DNA of 62,000 bases from Acanthaster planci. Lineage: Eukaryota; Echinodermata; Asteroidea; Valvatida; Acanthasteridae. The stretch covers positions 1-62,000 of the forward strand of contig NW_019091590.1 in NCBI RefSeq assembly GCF_001949145.1, in the 5' to 3' direction. The notes under the pieces were generated by a model, which saw nothing but the letters and a program-made list of their open reading frames with translations, had not been told where the DNA came from and made no database searches. A program made the position numbers and the translations under genes. Each line of letters starts with the position of its first letter. Within the stretch, counting starts at the first letter, position 1. This document shows, in pieces, positions 34,721 through 46,575 of this stretch.

Positions 34721-37700
34721 ATGGCAGGACACAGACTATCCACAGTCCTCTGTGGATGGCCTGCCTCGACAAGATCCCACCAATTGGGGCTGGGCACCAG
34801 ACCCCTCTTTGCTCTTGCACCTGATCTGCGGTACCACTGCCCCCGAAACCTTCTATTTCGTGGGCAGCGCTCTCAAACTACCAACACGGGCACAGCAGTG
34901 GCACCTAGGCCAGGGTTTGTGTCCAGACCAGTGTTAAAGACTAGGCGACGATTGGTATGGTTGGTTGCAGTGTTGGGCTCCACTGTCTTGGGAGGAGTGA
35001 CGTATTTGAGGAGTGACCCAGGACAGCGGAGAAGGTTTGGCCTTCTGGTGAACGGCATTGGAAGGTTCTTGTAGTAAGTATACTAGTGTTGCCATCAAGT
35101 CCATTTTAGGTCTAGTCACGCATCAGTTCACAAGCCAGGGGCCAATTTCATAGAGCTGCTTAAGCACAAAATTTGCTTAAGCATGACAAATCCTTGACAA
35201 ATCAGGTTACCAGCCAAAATCCATGTGATGTGTATATTGGTTTGGAATGGTACTCACCTGTCTTTTGGTTAGTATGACAATCACGTGGATTTTGAGCTGG
35301 TAACCTTTGTTTTTTAATTAAGGAAGGTTTTTTGTGCTTGAGCAGCTCTCTGAAATAGGCCCCAGGTCAAAAGTAACAAAGAAAGAAGATCAACAAAGGG
35401 ATGCCCTTTGTCACAGTTCATCTAAGCAAACTTGTGACTCAACTAGATGACTTGTGGTCGACTTGTGATGCACTTTTCGGTACTTGTGAGACTTGTGATG
35501 GAGTCTTAGAAAACCTTGCAGTGTCAACAGCTGTATTTGATCAAGGGCAGATCCAGGACAAAGTTTCTTGGGGAGAGCAAACTTGTTTTTTTTTTGTTGG
35601 GAGCCAAAGTTTGTACATGTTTTTTTGTTACCTTTTATAGCCTTTCTGAGTGGAAGTAATGCCCCCCTCAAGTTGATCTGCATTTGTGATGGTTTGTGGT
35701 CAGGTTTTTTGGTTAAACAGTGTCAAAGGTTAAACAAAGCAGCTTGATTAGTATTCCAATCATTTGCGTATAAAAAGAAATTAGAACTCTTTCTGTTCTT
35801 TAAAAACTGAGGATTCTCAAGAAGTCCTGAGACGCAGTAGCCTAAAGACGCGTGAAAAAAACAAAGAAAACAGGGCGAGAAGTGTTTGGGATATTTAAAT
35901 GTGGGAAGAAAAATGCAGAATGCTACTCCAATGAAAACTTGTCAAATCTTGTAGGGACTGACACCCTAATCCTGTCTAGGTGGGATTCAAACTTCAGTTC
36001 AGGAGAAGACATACAAAATTAAGCACCACTGTGCCAACCAGTTGTTGCGCATATCATTTCTTTCCTTGCCATGTACAAAATTTAAAACTCTAAATTGAAC
36101 AAATTAATTGAATATTATGCATCATTTACAGTTCAGCATCTGTTGGGTTGACGATCTCCCTCGACTACTGGTGGTCACTGCGGGGAGTGGACGAGGGCCA
36201 TCCCGAGTACAGCACCCTCTGGGCCGCCTGCCACCAGCGGGCCGCCGACCGTCTGTTCTATGGCTGCATCAAGTGCGGTGGCTTGTATGTCAAGCTGGGC
36301 CAGGGCTTGGCCACGATAAACCACATTTTGCCAAAGGAGTACGTCGAGACGCTGCACGAGCTGGAAGATTGCGCATTGGTGCGTCGTCCCAATGAGGTGT
36401 GCGTTTTTTCTCAGATCTTTCTTTTTCTGAGATCAGAAAAGTTTTTCCGAAAAGCAGATCCATTTATAAATCATTGTTTTAACAGAGAAAACCACTGAAG
36501 CAAACTAACATTATTTTCGAGTCCGTGAGCTCTTCCGTCTGAAAATTTCATTTGTGTATTTGCCACCTGCTGGGCTACACGTGAGGGTGCATTCAATTGG
36601 CGTCCGCCTCGTCCCCACTATCTCGCTTGTTTGACACAGCATGCACCACCCTCTCCAGGTCAGAGTTGCCACGCGTGAGCTAATCAAACGCACTCTAAAA
36701 TTAATTTCCCAAAGACATGTCATTGTTGTTCGCCCCTACCAAATAATTCAGTGACAGTCTGAGCTTTTATGCTGTGCCCTGCTTGTCTGTTTGACGGTGT
36801 TTGTTCTTCATGTATAGGGCAAAACATAGTAAAGGGGGCAAGTTAGTTACCTAGTAAGCTAGCCAATAAGCGAATAAGTTGCTTTGAGCAGTCCACAACC
36901 TATTTTTCATGTGTATCAGCGTGTGGAGGTTATAACTGGATTTAGACCAGAAAGTGTTCTCTATTTGGAAACATGAATCAATCTCTATTTATTTTTCCGT
37001 CCATTGTTGACTGGAAAAGGGAATGACAGCTTTGCAAGAACATAAAGTGCTACACTGTTTCATTCAAACTACAGTAGAAAATTATTTTGGCGTTGAAACA
37101 CTTGTACAAATCTACAGCTAGGGTAAACATTGTTTAACGTGACTGACCCCTTAAACTGTGTTTTGTGTGGTGTGCACAGCTGAACAGGCTCTTCATGGAA
37201 GACTTTGGGACCACACCTGACAAGCTCTTTGCTGAGTTTGATGAGGAGCCGATTGCGGCTGCCAGTCTAGCCCAAGTGCACAAGGCAGTCACCCACGACA
37301 ACCAGACCGTGGCTGTGAAGGTAACCATTGTGATGTTACTTCTGGCCATTTATCGGAGACTCACGTGGACTCAGCAGGGGCAGTGCTGTCCTGCCTGTTT
37401 ATCAGATTGGCCTGGTTAAAACAGTTAGTGTTCAAATGGAACTCAATGCCTTTTCTGCTCTGTTGGATGTTTGATTGAGATGAGGTCTATGCCAGAGGGT
37501 TTATGGTCATTGAAAGTCTGGCTGTTCTCAGACCAAGGGATTTCTCAAATTGCAGTTTCATCTCTGTCTGTGGCTTCAGGTTTCAGTTTTACAAACTCGT
37601 TTACCGAGGTAAATCACCGAAAAGGTTCCGCCCACAATCATTCCATGGTACCGAAACACCCTGTCGTTCATTCAGCCACCTTGCACTAGTGGACATGAAA

Positions 37701-40700
37701 GCACACTCTGGGTAATTATGCACAAGGCTGACCGACAGGTTGAAATTTCAAGTATGACTCAACTTGCCTCTAGCAGATGTCCAAACATGTTCATGCTCCA
37801 CTTGTCAGAGGCTGACACTGTCTTGAACCAGAAGTTGATTGCTACGCACAGCCTGTTGTGATAGCAAATATCACTCGATGGGTGGGCTCTGAGTCTTTAA
37901 AAAATATGACGTTGCAGGAAAACATCATTGAAATTCAGTTCAAACGACTGTTGCAAATCAGTGTTTGTGGCATGGGCTCCGTTATATCAAAAGTTGGCTG
38001 ATGTATCTATATGTATGCTCTCAAAAGTCATGCGGGATCATCCATCGTGGAATGAATATGCCGGCTCATAACGAATGAAATGTGTCGCTTGCACATACAA
38101 CATTCTCAAGTGGATGAATTGAAAGGTAGATTTTTTGGCTTGTCACAGGTGCAATACATTGATCTGAGAGATCGTTACGACAGTGATATACGGACACTGA
38201 AGTTACTGCTAGACCTGATTGGCTGGATGCACCCCTCCTTCAATTTCAAATGGGTACTTCAGGTATGAGTTGGTTTAGGGTCTGTCATGTGTCGATATTA
38301 GTCAGTCAGTCAGTCACAACTTAGGCTATGCCATGACTAGGTAATAAAGTAGAACCCTTTGCCACGCCTTATATGTGTAGTCTCCCTAATCGACTCCACT
38401 CTACCAAATACATGTGGCTCATTGTGTGATTCCACATTTTTTTTTGTTAGGTTCTCAAAGACGACTTGAAGTGTGAGCTAGACTTTGAGCACGAGGGAAG
38501 GAACGGAGAACGCTGCCAACAAGACCTCAAGCACCTCAAATTTGTATCAGTCCCAAGAATATTGTGGAAGTACACCACTAAGGTTTGTGAACTCCTTACT
38601 CAAAAAAGTAAAAATCCTGACTGTCACTCACAGCTGTTCCACTCCAAGAAAAATGATATTTCAGTGTTTCATCCACAGATTGCTATTTTTTTGTCAAAGA
38701 ACATGTCACATGACCTTAAATTTGTCACTGTCTTTGCACTTTATCAGATCCTTACCTCAGCTAAATATATTTGTAATAACTAGGGGTAATATTTCATTAT
38801 GCGCATGGAAGCATGTGTGTGGGTCGTGCAGATTTTTTTGAGTGGCGCGGCATGCTACATTAAGTCGAGGCAAAGTCCGAATTCACTCATAAGCTTTGTC
38901 AAAGCACTTGACAAGTTATTATGATAGTTGTTATCAACTGTCTTCATTGTCTCACATCAACTCTATCCATCAGGAATGTGATGAAGCAGAAAAGTTAATA
39001 CCCACGTCCATGTTTTTTTGTTTTTGAAATTCTTGGCAGAGGGTTTTAACATCTGAATTTGTGCAGGGTTGCAAAGTCAACGACAAGGAAGGAATAATTG
39101 GGATGGGCTTGTCACCTGCTGATGTAAGTTGGAAATGTTTCACTTCATTTCTTGTAAAGAAACCAGCATCCTCACACTTTTGCTGTTTGATTCCACCACT
39201 GCATGAAACTGCTCGCAATCTCATATTCACATTTGATTTCCATTGTTTTAGAAAAGTCGTATAAATTTGTGGACCAATTCTTTCCTCTCCCTGTTACACC
39301 TGACTTGTAATTTTGTAAATTTAGAATGCATTCTTTAATTTCCAAGAATGCAAATTACCTCTCAAACTAATAAAAAAGGCTTGAAGTCAATTGCACCTAT
39401 CCTCTCCTTGTCAAATTACACAGATCAGGTGTAGCAGGGACAAAAATGTGCCACACATTGGACCCATAATTCATCGAATGGCCCAAATAGGAATGAAATA
39501 ATTTCTTTATATTTTTCATTATATTTCTGCATCATTCCAGTCTCCCCCTGATGCACATTCATTTGTTGCACGTACCGGGATAGACCTCTTCATCAAGCTT
39601 TACTGCATGACCATCGTGTTTGACACAATCTTATCCCATTTATCAATGTCTATTTGGGTTCGAAGGCTGGAAATGTTACAAGTATAATTCTAAAACAGCT
39701 GGGAGAATCTGCCTTCCTCCTTTTTTCATTTTCTCTGATATTGTTACAAGACCATTTTTTAAATTTTATCTAGTTTTCTGGAGTTTTCCATGATCGCCTT
39801 TATGTGACCATTTTTGACACCGAGTTTATGTTTGTGCTCTATGCGTGTGGCTTACCATGCATGGAGCTGTGAACTGTGAATGGCGTTGACAAACAAAACT
39901 CTTGAATTACATTCAAATTGAACAGATTTACCCATAATCAATGACTTAACAGGCGTGCCAAGTTTCAACAAAATGAGATACGGAAAGGCCAAAATTGCGG
40001 GGGAGGATACCTCACTCCCCCCGGTGATACAATTCCTCAGAAATCTGGACTATGGTGCTAGTCCAACCTCACACAGCTGTGTTGAGAGAACATACACAGA
40101 ATACATTACAACCAGCCCAACAGTTGTTTTCCCTGCAGAGGTCTGCAAATGTACTGTGACTTGTTCAAAAAATGCATTTCCAGCACAAAGTTTTCTTTTT
40201 GAAAATTGATAAGTGAAGTGTTCTGTGTTGCACTGAGCATTCCACTGTTCCACTTTCAGTGGAAAATAATGTTTTTGAAAGAAAACTGCAGATAAGCAAT
40301 GTCTGTTTAAAGAAATACATGTAATTTTGCTACTCATAGCATGAACGTTACTTTGCTAACCGTTAACATAAATGCTAGTAATGCATATATACATGTAAAT
40401 ATATGTAATTAACTTACTTCATTTATGTAAAAAAAAGTTGTTTTGGTTTTTATTCTTTGGGGGAAAGGCAAATTCTTTTATGCCATTCATTCTGTAGATA
40501 AACAAGTGTTTGCATCTCCAAATATGTAGGTCAATTCAAAGCTTATCAGAGGCTTCTGCGAACAGATATTCCATTCAGGCTTTGTGCATGGCGACCCTCA
40601 CCCAGGAAACGGTTAGTAAATTGTCTGTGTGCACTGACAAGACAGCCACCTGTGGTAACAATACTGGAAGCTTAGTGAAAGTTTTAAAATACCGGTAGTG

Positions 40701-43700
40701 AGTGCACTGTTTTTGTGACCTTAAAATCGAATTCATTGGTATTTAAAACAATTGTCGATCAATGTCAGCAGTGTGTGCTTTGTAGTTCTGTGTGCATTCT
40801 CTTTTATAGCATTTGACCAGAAATTAAAGTCGGCCCTTTTTAATTGTCTAACTTGTTTACATTTTATCAAGGCCGCATCCTTTAACAGCCCATGAGTTTA
40901 TCGCTCCCCTGTCATTCAGCTCCAGTTCACTATGCAGTGAGTGGACTACGTGCTAGCACAAGTTACCCTTGCTTGAGCCCCTTAGAAAATAACGTGCAGT
41001 GCCTTGAGATATAGCTTGCCTTTTTCTTCCTCTTCTTGGTTTTTTGGGGTTGAGGTTTTTGAAGTGCGATTGTTCTCACAAAGATTGGATGGTGACAAGT
41101 TTTATTTTTCTGTAGTTCATCTTTCATGCTTTGCATGGCTACTCTGAAATCTTTGGCTTGTGCGTGGCGTGTGCTCAGCTATTCCACCTGAAAGACCACC
41201 AATTTTGCGGCAGATTTTGGTGCGGTTTATTGCCTGCAGACAAGAGCATGTTTTATATTTGGACATTTTAGAAAGTACCGGTCAGCTTGAAAAATTACAT
41301 GCTTGCATGGCTCACTTTTGTTCGATAATCTAAAGCACACATCATTATAAGCAAAAATCATACATTATATCATGAACTACATTAACGGAAAAGACTGACT
41401 TTCAAATGATAACAAAATTGACAGAGTGAGACATGAACCTGTGACCCCTATGATGTAATGCCAGTGCTTGACCAACTGAGCTCACTGGCCTTCTGTCGGC
41501 AGTTTTCCGGTCTTTCAATTGTTTGGGGGGGTTGTCTTAATTTCTAGACTTAAAAGTGATGAACATGCTGAAGAGGGTTGGTACCCCCAACTTAATGCAG
41601 TGTCTTATGTGGCAAGTAAAATTATTGTTAATTATGTTTCAGTGGACGAATCCAAGCATTGTGGTATTTAAGACCTGCATAGACCTTCTGAGATCTTGTT
41701 ACTCATTAATATGTTGGGGACAAACCGAGTCAACTATAAACATTGAACCTCAAGTTGAAATGCATTTTGTAGTGGTGTGAATTTCACCATGGCCTTGTTG
41801 AGACCATTTCAAGTCACTTTTCCAATTGAAACACTGATTGTCAAATCTTGCTTTGACAACAGACACCCTGAACTGCCTTTTTGAGTGTCTTTCCTTCTGC
41901 ACTGTGGACTCGACTTGAATATGATGTTCCAATACCTAAGCTACAGTGCTATAAAAACTCAGAATCCAAGCAAAGGCACTGTGACAAGGAATATATGTCT
42001 GTATTTTTCTGTATTGGTCATCAATTGGGCTTTTTTTTTGTGGCCTAAGTTCTGTCTTTGTGACATTTTTTTTCCCCGACCAAATGAGAGTTGGCGGTTG
42101 CAATTGGTTCATTGGCCGTTAATTTTTTTTCCGCTAATATAAGTGAAATATGAATGCCTCAATTTCTTGCTGCATGGAGTGAACCAAAAGGGATACTATC
42201 TTCTTGGAAGAGGTTACAGTGGTGGCAAACATGTCAAAGGTTGATTGATAATGACATTTGTCAACAATGTAATCTGCTTCTGAAGTTACTTTACGCTACT
42301 GTTTTGTAGGATATTTCAACACCATCTTTTGTGCCTGAGTGATGATGGTATTCCTGGTTACTGCTTTCCGTTTCCAAAAACATACCCTTGTTGCTCAGAA
42401 TGAGTGCCAAGCACAAGGCAGTTCTTGGCAGTGCGCTCGCCATCATCGGGGTCTTGTCATGAATACACAGTAATGTCACGCTGAGCTCGGTCGATTGTCT
42501 TCCCTGAATTGACATCCTGTCCGCTATGCTCTCCCCTCCCCCCCAGTGTTTGTGCAGAAAGGTGATGACGGTAGAGCCAAGCTTGTCTTCTTGGACCATG
42601 GACTGTACCAGAAGCTAGACGACAGGTAACAGCAGGAGTTTTGCCAAATAAATTGTCCATAGTTGTCCATAGGCATGGAACAGGTCACGTCTGTCAAAGA
42701 CACCATCAGAACAGGACAACTTCATTATATCTGTGAGATGGAATTGTGACAGCTTCTTCAACTGTTTGCATTTTTTAAATGGAGTGGATTCGGCTTAGAC
42801 TTTGGTTTCACTAGTTACAGCCATTTTGAAGTAGCATTCGAAACCACATGTTCAAGCTCTGCCTGGAACCAGCGAAACCGTAGTCTAAACCAAATCCACT
42901 CGTTTTGAAAACGCTCTGTGAGTGTCTAGTTGTTTGTTCACGAATGCACAGAAGAAGCAGTTCTTGGAATTCTCTAATAATGTTTTCCACCGCTTATCAC
43001 ATTTGTGTTTTTTTTTTCCATTACTTACCAGTCATCGAATGGCGTTATGTGACTTTTGGAGATGCCTCATTGGCCAGGATGAGGAAGGCATGGCTGTCAA
43101 CGCTGCCAAACTTGGAGTCCAAGGTAGAAGTATATTTGCGTCCAATTTTCAGACACACCCGACGCCAACCACTCTCAACATGCGGTTTCACGATCTTTGA
43201 AATCTTAAAACCTTGCACTGAAGGTGAAGGAAGATGTTCGTCAGTAATACAGTCTACATCTTGTTCCATTTGTCACCGGCATCTCTGAACATGAGAAAAT
43301 ATTGATCCGTCTCTGGGGTACCAACACATAGCATGTGGGGCATGCACCGATCTGGAACTCTGGCTGACCATAAAGATCAGATGGCAAAGCACGGGAGCAT
43401 TAATCTCTCCTCAAAAGTCGGCGAGGAAGAGGGGTGACATGGGCCTGCAAAGGCTAGAGCCTCAGCGGTAAATTAACAAGCCTCCCCGTTTAAGGTCCGC
43501 GGTCTAACCAAAGCTGAAATGTCACGGCTCTTTCTTCCTTGTAATCTGATTATTGTATTATGTGCATATATGAAATGCAGTGCTCATTTGTGTCTATTTG
43601 GCATAAACTTCAACGGGTTATGTATCGGAGGTCATAAGCACAGTGACATACATTGCCGTTACTCTCTGGCTATGCCTGAAACACAGAGATGCAGTTTGGA

Positions 43701-45732
43701 CTAAACAGCTGCACTCGCCCCTATTCAAACATTTTGTCAAATACAATTTTTTAAAAGGTTACCCACAACTTCTAACCCACCCCAACTCTCCCTCCACAAC
43801 GCACGAGACAAGTCTGGAAAATAGCATTGCTGAACCCCAATCATAACTGTGTTATTTGTCCGTTGTTGCAGATATCAAGACACTGGCAGAGATAATGACC
43901 CAGCGGCCCTACAAGCTGAGCTCCAGGTTGACGGAGAAAGAGTACATGGCCCAGCAGGACTTTGACAAAATCATGACCGTACTGAGGCAGATGCCTCATT
44001 CCTTACTCCTCGTCATCAGGTGGGGAGAATTAAAATGCGCCAAATGTTGTTTTGCCGACCATGAATACCTGTGTCGCTCTTACTTGTTCTGGTGTTGTCA
44101 CTAGACAGGGTTTGGGGGTGGTTTTCATCAGCAAAGTTGTCATATCAGTAAACTTGTGCCATGCATCCGTTGGCCAAGGGCCCCAAAGAGCAGGCTGATG
44201 TATCTTCATACAATGCAGTCTCATCCAATGCATTAAAATAAGGCCTTAGCCTCTCAAAAATCTCTCTGTAAGGTTTGAAGGATGAGGAAATTTTACTAGG
44301 CAAGTAGAGCCCCCCACACAGGTCATTTTGATTTTCTCGCTCGGTGATGAGATGATTTTATCTTGATCTACAGGAACTTGAACACGGTGCGTGCAATAAA
44401 CCAGGAGCTTGGCATGTCTGTGGATAGGTACACAGTGATGGCTAGATGGTGAGTTGGACTGGCCTGCCCTCGTGTCATACATGAGGACGTCCAGCCTCCT
44501 TTAAGTGTCCGAAATCGTTCTGGCCGCTGTGCGGCCTGACGACGCTGCCTTCCCTGTAGGTGGGCCAGCCTCGTTCTCAAATACGCTCTCACTTGTAATG
44601 CAGTGGCTTTTGTGACCCAACTTGGCAGGATGAGTTACCCAGAGGCATTTTTGAGTGGGAGTCAGTGGGAGCCCTCAATATTTCTCATGTAGATGATGCC
44701 CATATTTATCAGGATTTCAAATGGAGTGATAAAAGAGATGCTCTTTATTATGCAAATTTAAAAAAAAAAAATTTTAATGGCCTTACGACTTATTCTGTGG
44801 CATCTTCCAAAGGTTTGACAGAGTGTGTGATATGCTTGATTTCCTCTCACCCTATATCTGAATGACATCTGTTTTGTGCACAGATAAAGATAGAGAAAGG
44901 CCAATGGTCGGGTGTGTACTGCACTGTACGACCTTTGAACTTCAAAGTGTTCAGGTGTACTCTGCTACCCTAAAGCACACCATCTCATGTTCACTCATGA
45001 GACCCATAATGAAGGCGGTGCTTGGACTATTTGTGTCAAAAGACTTGTCTTCTGTTCAGTGCGTCACCCATCGCAACTCTAGTGGCTGCAGTCACAGACA
45101 TGTCTACTTGTAACTGCTGGCTCAGCAGTTGTGTTGTGTTGTGTTGTGTTGTGTTGTGTTGTGTTGTGTTGTGTTGTGTTGTGTTGTGTTGTGTTGTGTT
45201 GTGTTGTGTTGTGCCTTTAAAAACCTGTTAATTTCATGATCAGTTTCAGCATGATTGATATGAATCTTGTTGTATGTTTGGTGTCGTACATCTGCAGTGC
45301 TGCTAGGCAGTCGTCGTCAAGCCTGTCACAACAGGGTCGCCTATTTGGCAGGGTTAAAGGTTACTACCGTCAAATCGTCTTGGAATTAAGACTTTGGTGA
45401 GCACACAAGAAAAAATTTGACTTTCCACTTTCAGGTTCAACCAAAAATGTATGAGTAACCCCCCCCCAAAAAAAACAAATTGTAAAAATTTTGAGTTTCT
45501 TGTATTGTTTTTTAGATACTTAAGTATTAGAGCAACAGCTGTCTTTCCACCAGGCTTGGATCTATTCCCTTCACCATGGCAAGAATTTCCCCAATGCTTT
45601 TTTGCTTTCCTTCTCCGCAGCGGGACATACCTCACCAACTTGGTCTACATCTACATGGCCCGCGTCCTCCGCATCCTGGGCTGGATGTCCACGGAGGCCG
45701 AGGAGCAGCTGACTGCCTCTCTCCAGTCTTGA
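34721..45732 (+). CDS. ADCK5: ADCK5, mitochondrial UbiB/ABC1-type atypical kinase, thirteen exons
   Basis: Exons: 34721-35073, 36132-36396, 37180-37320, 38149-38262, 38451-38582, 39040-39123, 40530-40611, 42547-42625, 43032-43123, 43872-44019, 44374-44448, 45298-45396, 45621-45732. Together they give 1776 bases (591 aa; human ADCK5 is about 580) with all phases consistent. Seen: a basic, S/T-rich N-terminus lacking acidic residues (probable mitochondrial presequence); a membrane segment near residues 97-113; the UbiB KxGQ motif (K172-LGQ175); the A-rich loop [10 protein letters not shown] at 231-240 in place of a glycine loop; the VAVK lysine K253; the catalytic HGDPHPGN at 383-390; and the metal-binding LDHGLY aspartate D407. 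All UbiB signature residues are present, so the protein is likely active. Family knowledge: ABC1/UbiB proteins act in mitochondria; COQ8 members support coenzyme Q synthesis, while the role of ADCK5 is poorly known. EGCKVND-type and MTQRPYKL segments separate it from ADCK1/2 and COQ8. Introns hold a pentanucleotide repeat, a tRNA-like relic and a foldback element. Confidence 0.92.
35135..35366. repeat. Foldback element in ADCK5 intron 1
   Basis: It starts CCAGGGGCCAATTTCATAGA, then GCTGCTTAAGCACAAAA, and ends with the inverted counterpart (GTGCTTGAGCAGCTCTC ... TAGGCCCCAGG). Inner arms GGTTACCAGCCAAAATCCA and TGGATTTTGAGCTGGTAACC are also complementary. It is about 230 bases and non-coding. 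It resembles repeats I associate with echinoderm genomes. Confidence 0.75.
41432..41504 (-). repeat. Degenerate tRNA-like sequence (tRNA-derived SINE relic)
   Basis: Read on the minus strand, TGAGCTCAGTTGGTCAAGC resembles a tRNA D-arm/A box, and GGTCACAGGTTCATGTC resembles a degraded T-arm/B box at normal tRNA spacing. The acceptor and T stems do not pair properly, so it is not a working tRNA. It lies in ADCK5 intron 7. Confidence 0.4.
45129..45213. repeat. (GTGTT)n microsatellite
   Basis: About 17 uninterrupted pentanucleotide units in ADCK5 intron 11, roughly 85 bases before exon 12. The long ORF across it is an artefact. Confidence 0.97.
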
Positions 45733-46569
45733 GGCCAGGCTGCAGGGCTGGTGTCTTAGCAGGTCAGGTCTGCATAGCACAGTCACAACAGGCAAGATGA
45801 AGCGTTCATTATTTTGAACACGTCTGGAAAACGTCTGAGATGGGGCACGAAACTGCTTAACCACTTGCTGCCGGGGAACCCTGTTTTGAGCACCATGGGT
45901 TTATAAGCAGAGCGAGGGTGCCCAAAATGGGACAAAAGAGCTTGTCTGTGTAACAAAAGACCGTACTCTGAACAAAAGACCTGCTGCTAGGAATTGCCAT
46001 CATTTTTCTGCTTGCATTTTTCGAAGGTAATCTGTCACTGTTTTTAAACGATATACCACTGTTTTGGGCATTGCGCGACTGCCGATTAGCACCGCAGACA
46101 AAAGTGCTCCAGGGCCCCATTGATGAGTGACACAGTACCTCTGCATGCTAATCCAGCTGCGTTTGAAAAGACGCCACTCGCATTCACTGGGGACAAAGAA
46201 ATTACGCAACACCTCACAATTCTGGGCTCTCTTTACAGGGCGGCAGGCCTGGCTGAAATACTCAGGAGTCAAGGAAGGTTGCCTGTCCGCTTAGAGTAGC
46301 CACCAAACAGTCATTTGTGTGGGCGCTAACGTCCATTAAATGAAATGATGAATTTTTGAAGAATTTTGTAAACTGAAAATCTTGAAAATCGTCCGGATGT
46401 GTAAACTACATTTTGAAAAGCACCCGGCAGCATGTGGTTTAAGAGGGATGAATATCTCAGAGATCCACATCTTGTGTAACTTTCTAAGTACTCTTTTAAA
46501 ACGTATGAAAACTATTCGGTGGCCCTTTTCAGTTAGCCTTATTGAAAAAAAATCATGAAAAAATTTTTT

Positions 46570-46575
46570 AATAAA
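46570..46575 (+). terminator. Candidate polyadenylation signal for ADCK5
   Basis: AATAAA about 840 bases past the ADCK5 stop codon. Another match lies near 48966. Either could be used. Confidence 0.3.

Noticed and set aside
44560-44640. Candidate extra ADCK5 exon after a good CCCTGTAG acceptor
   Set aside because: It has no donor in the needed phase, while exon 11 joins exon 12 at 45298 directly in phase and with ADCK5-like sequence.
45022-45231. Open frame encoding a Cys/Val repeat
   Set aside because: It is a translation of the (GTGTT)n microsatellite within an ADCK5 intron.
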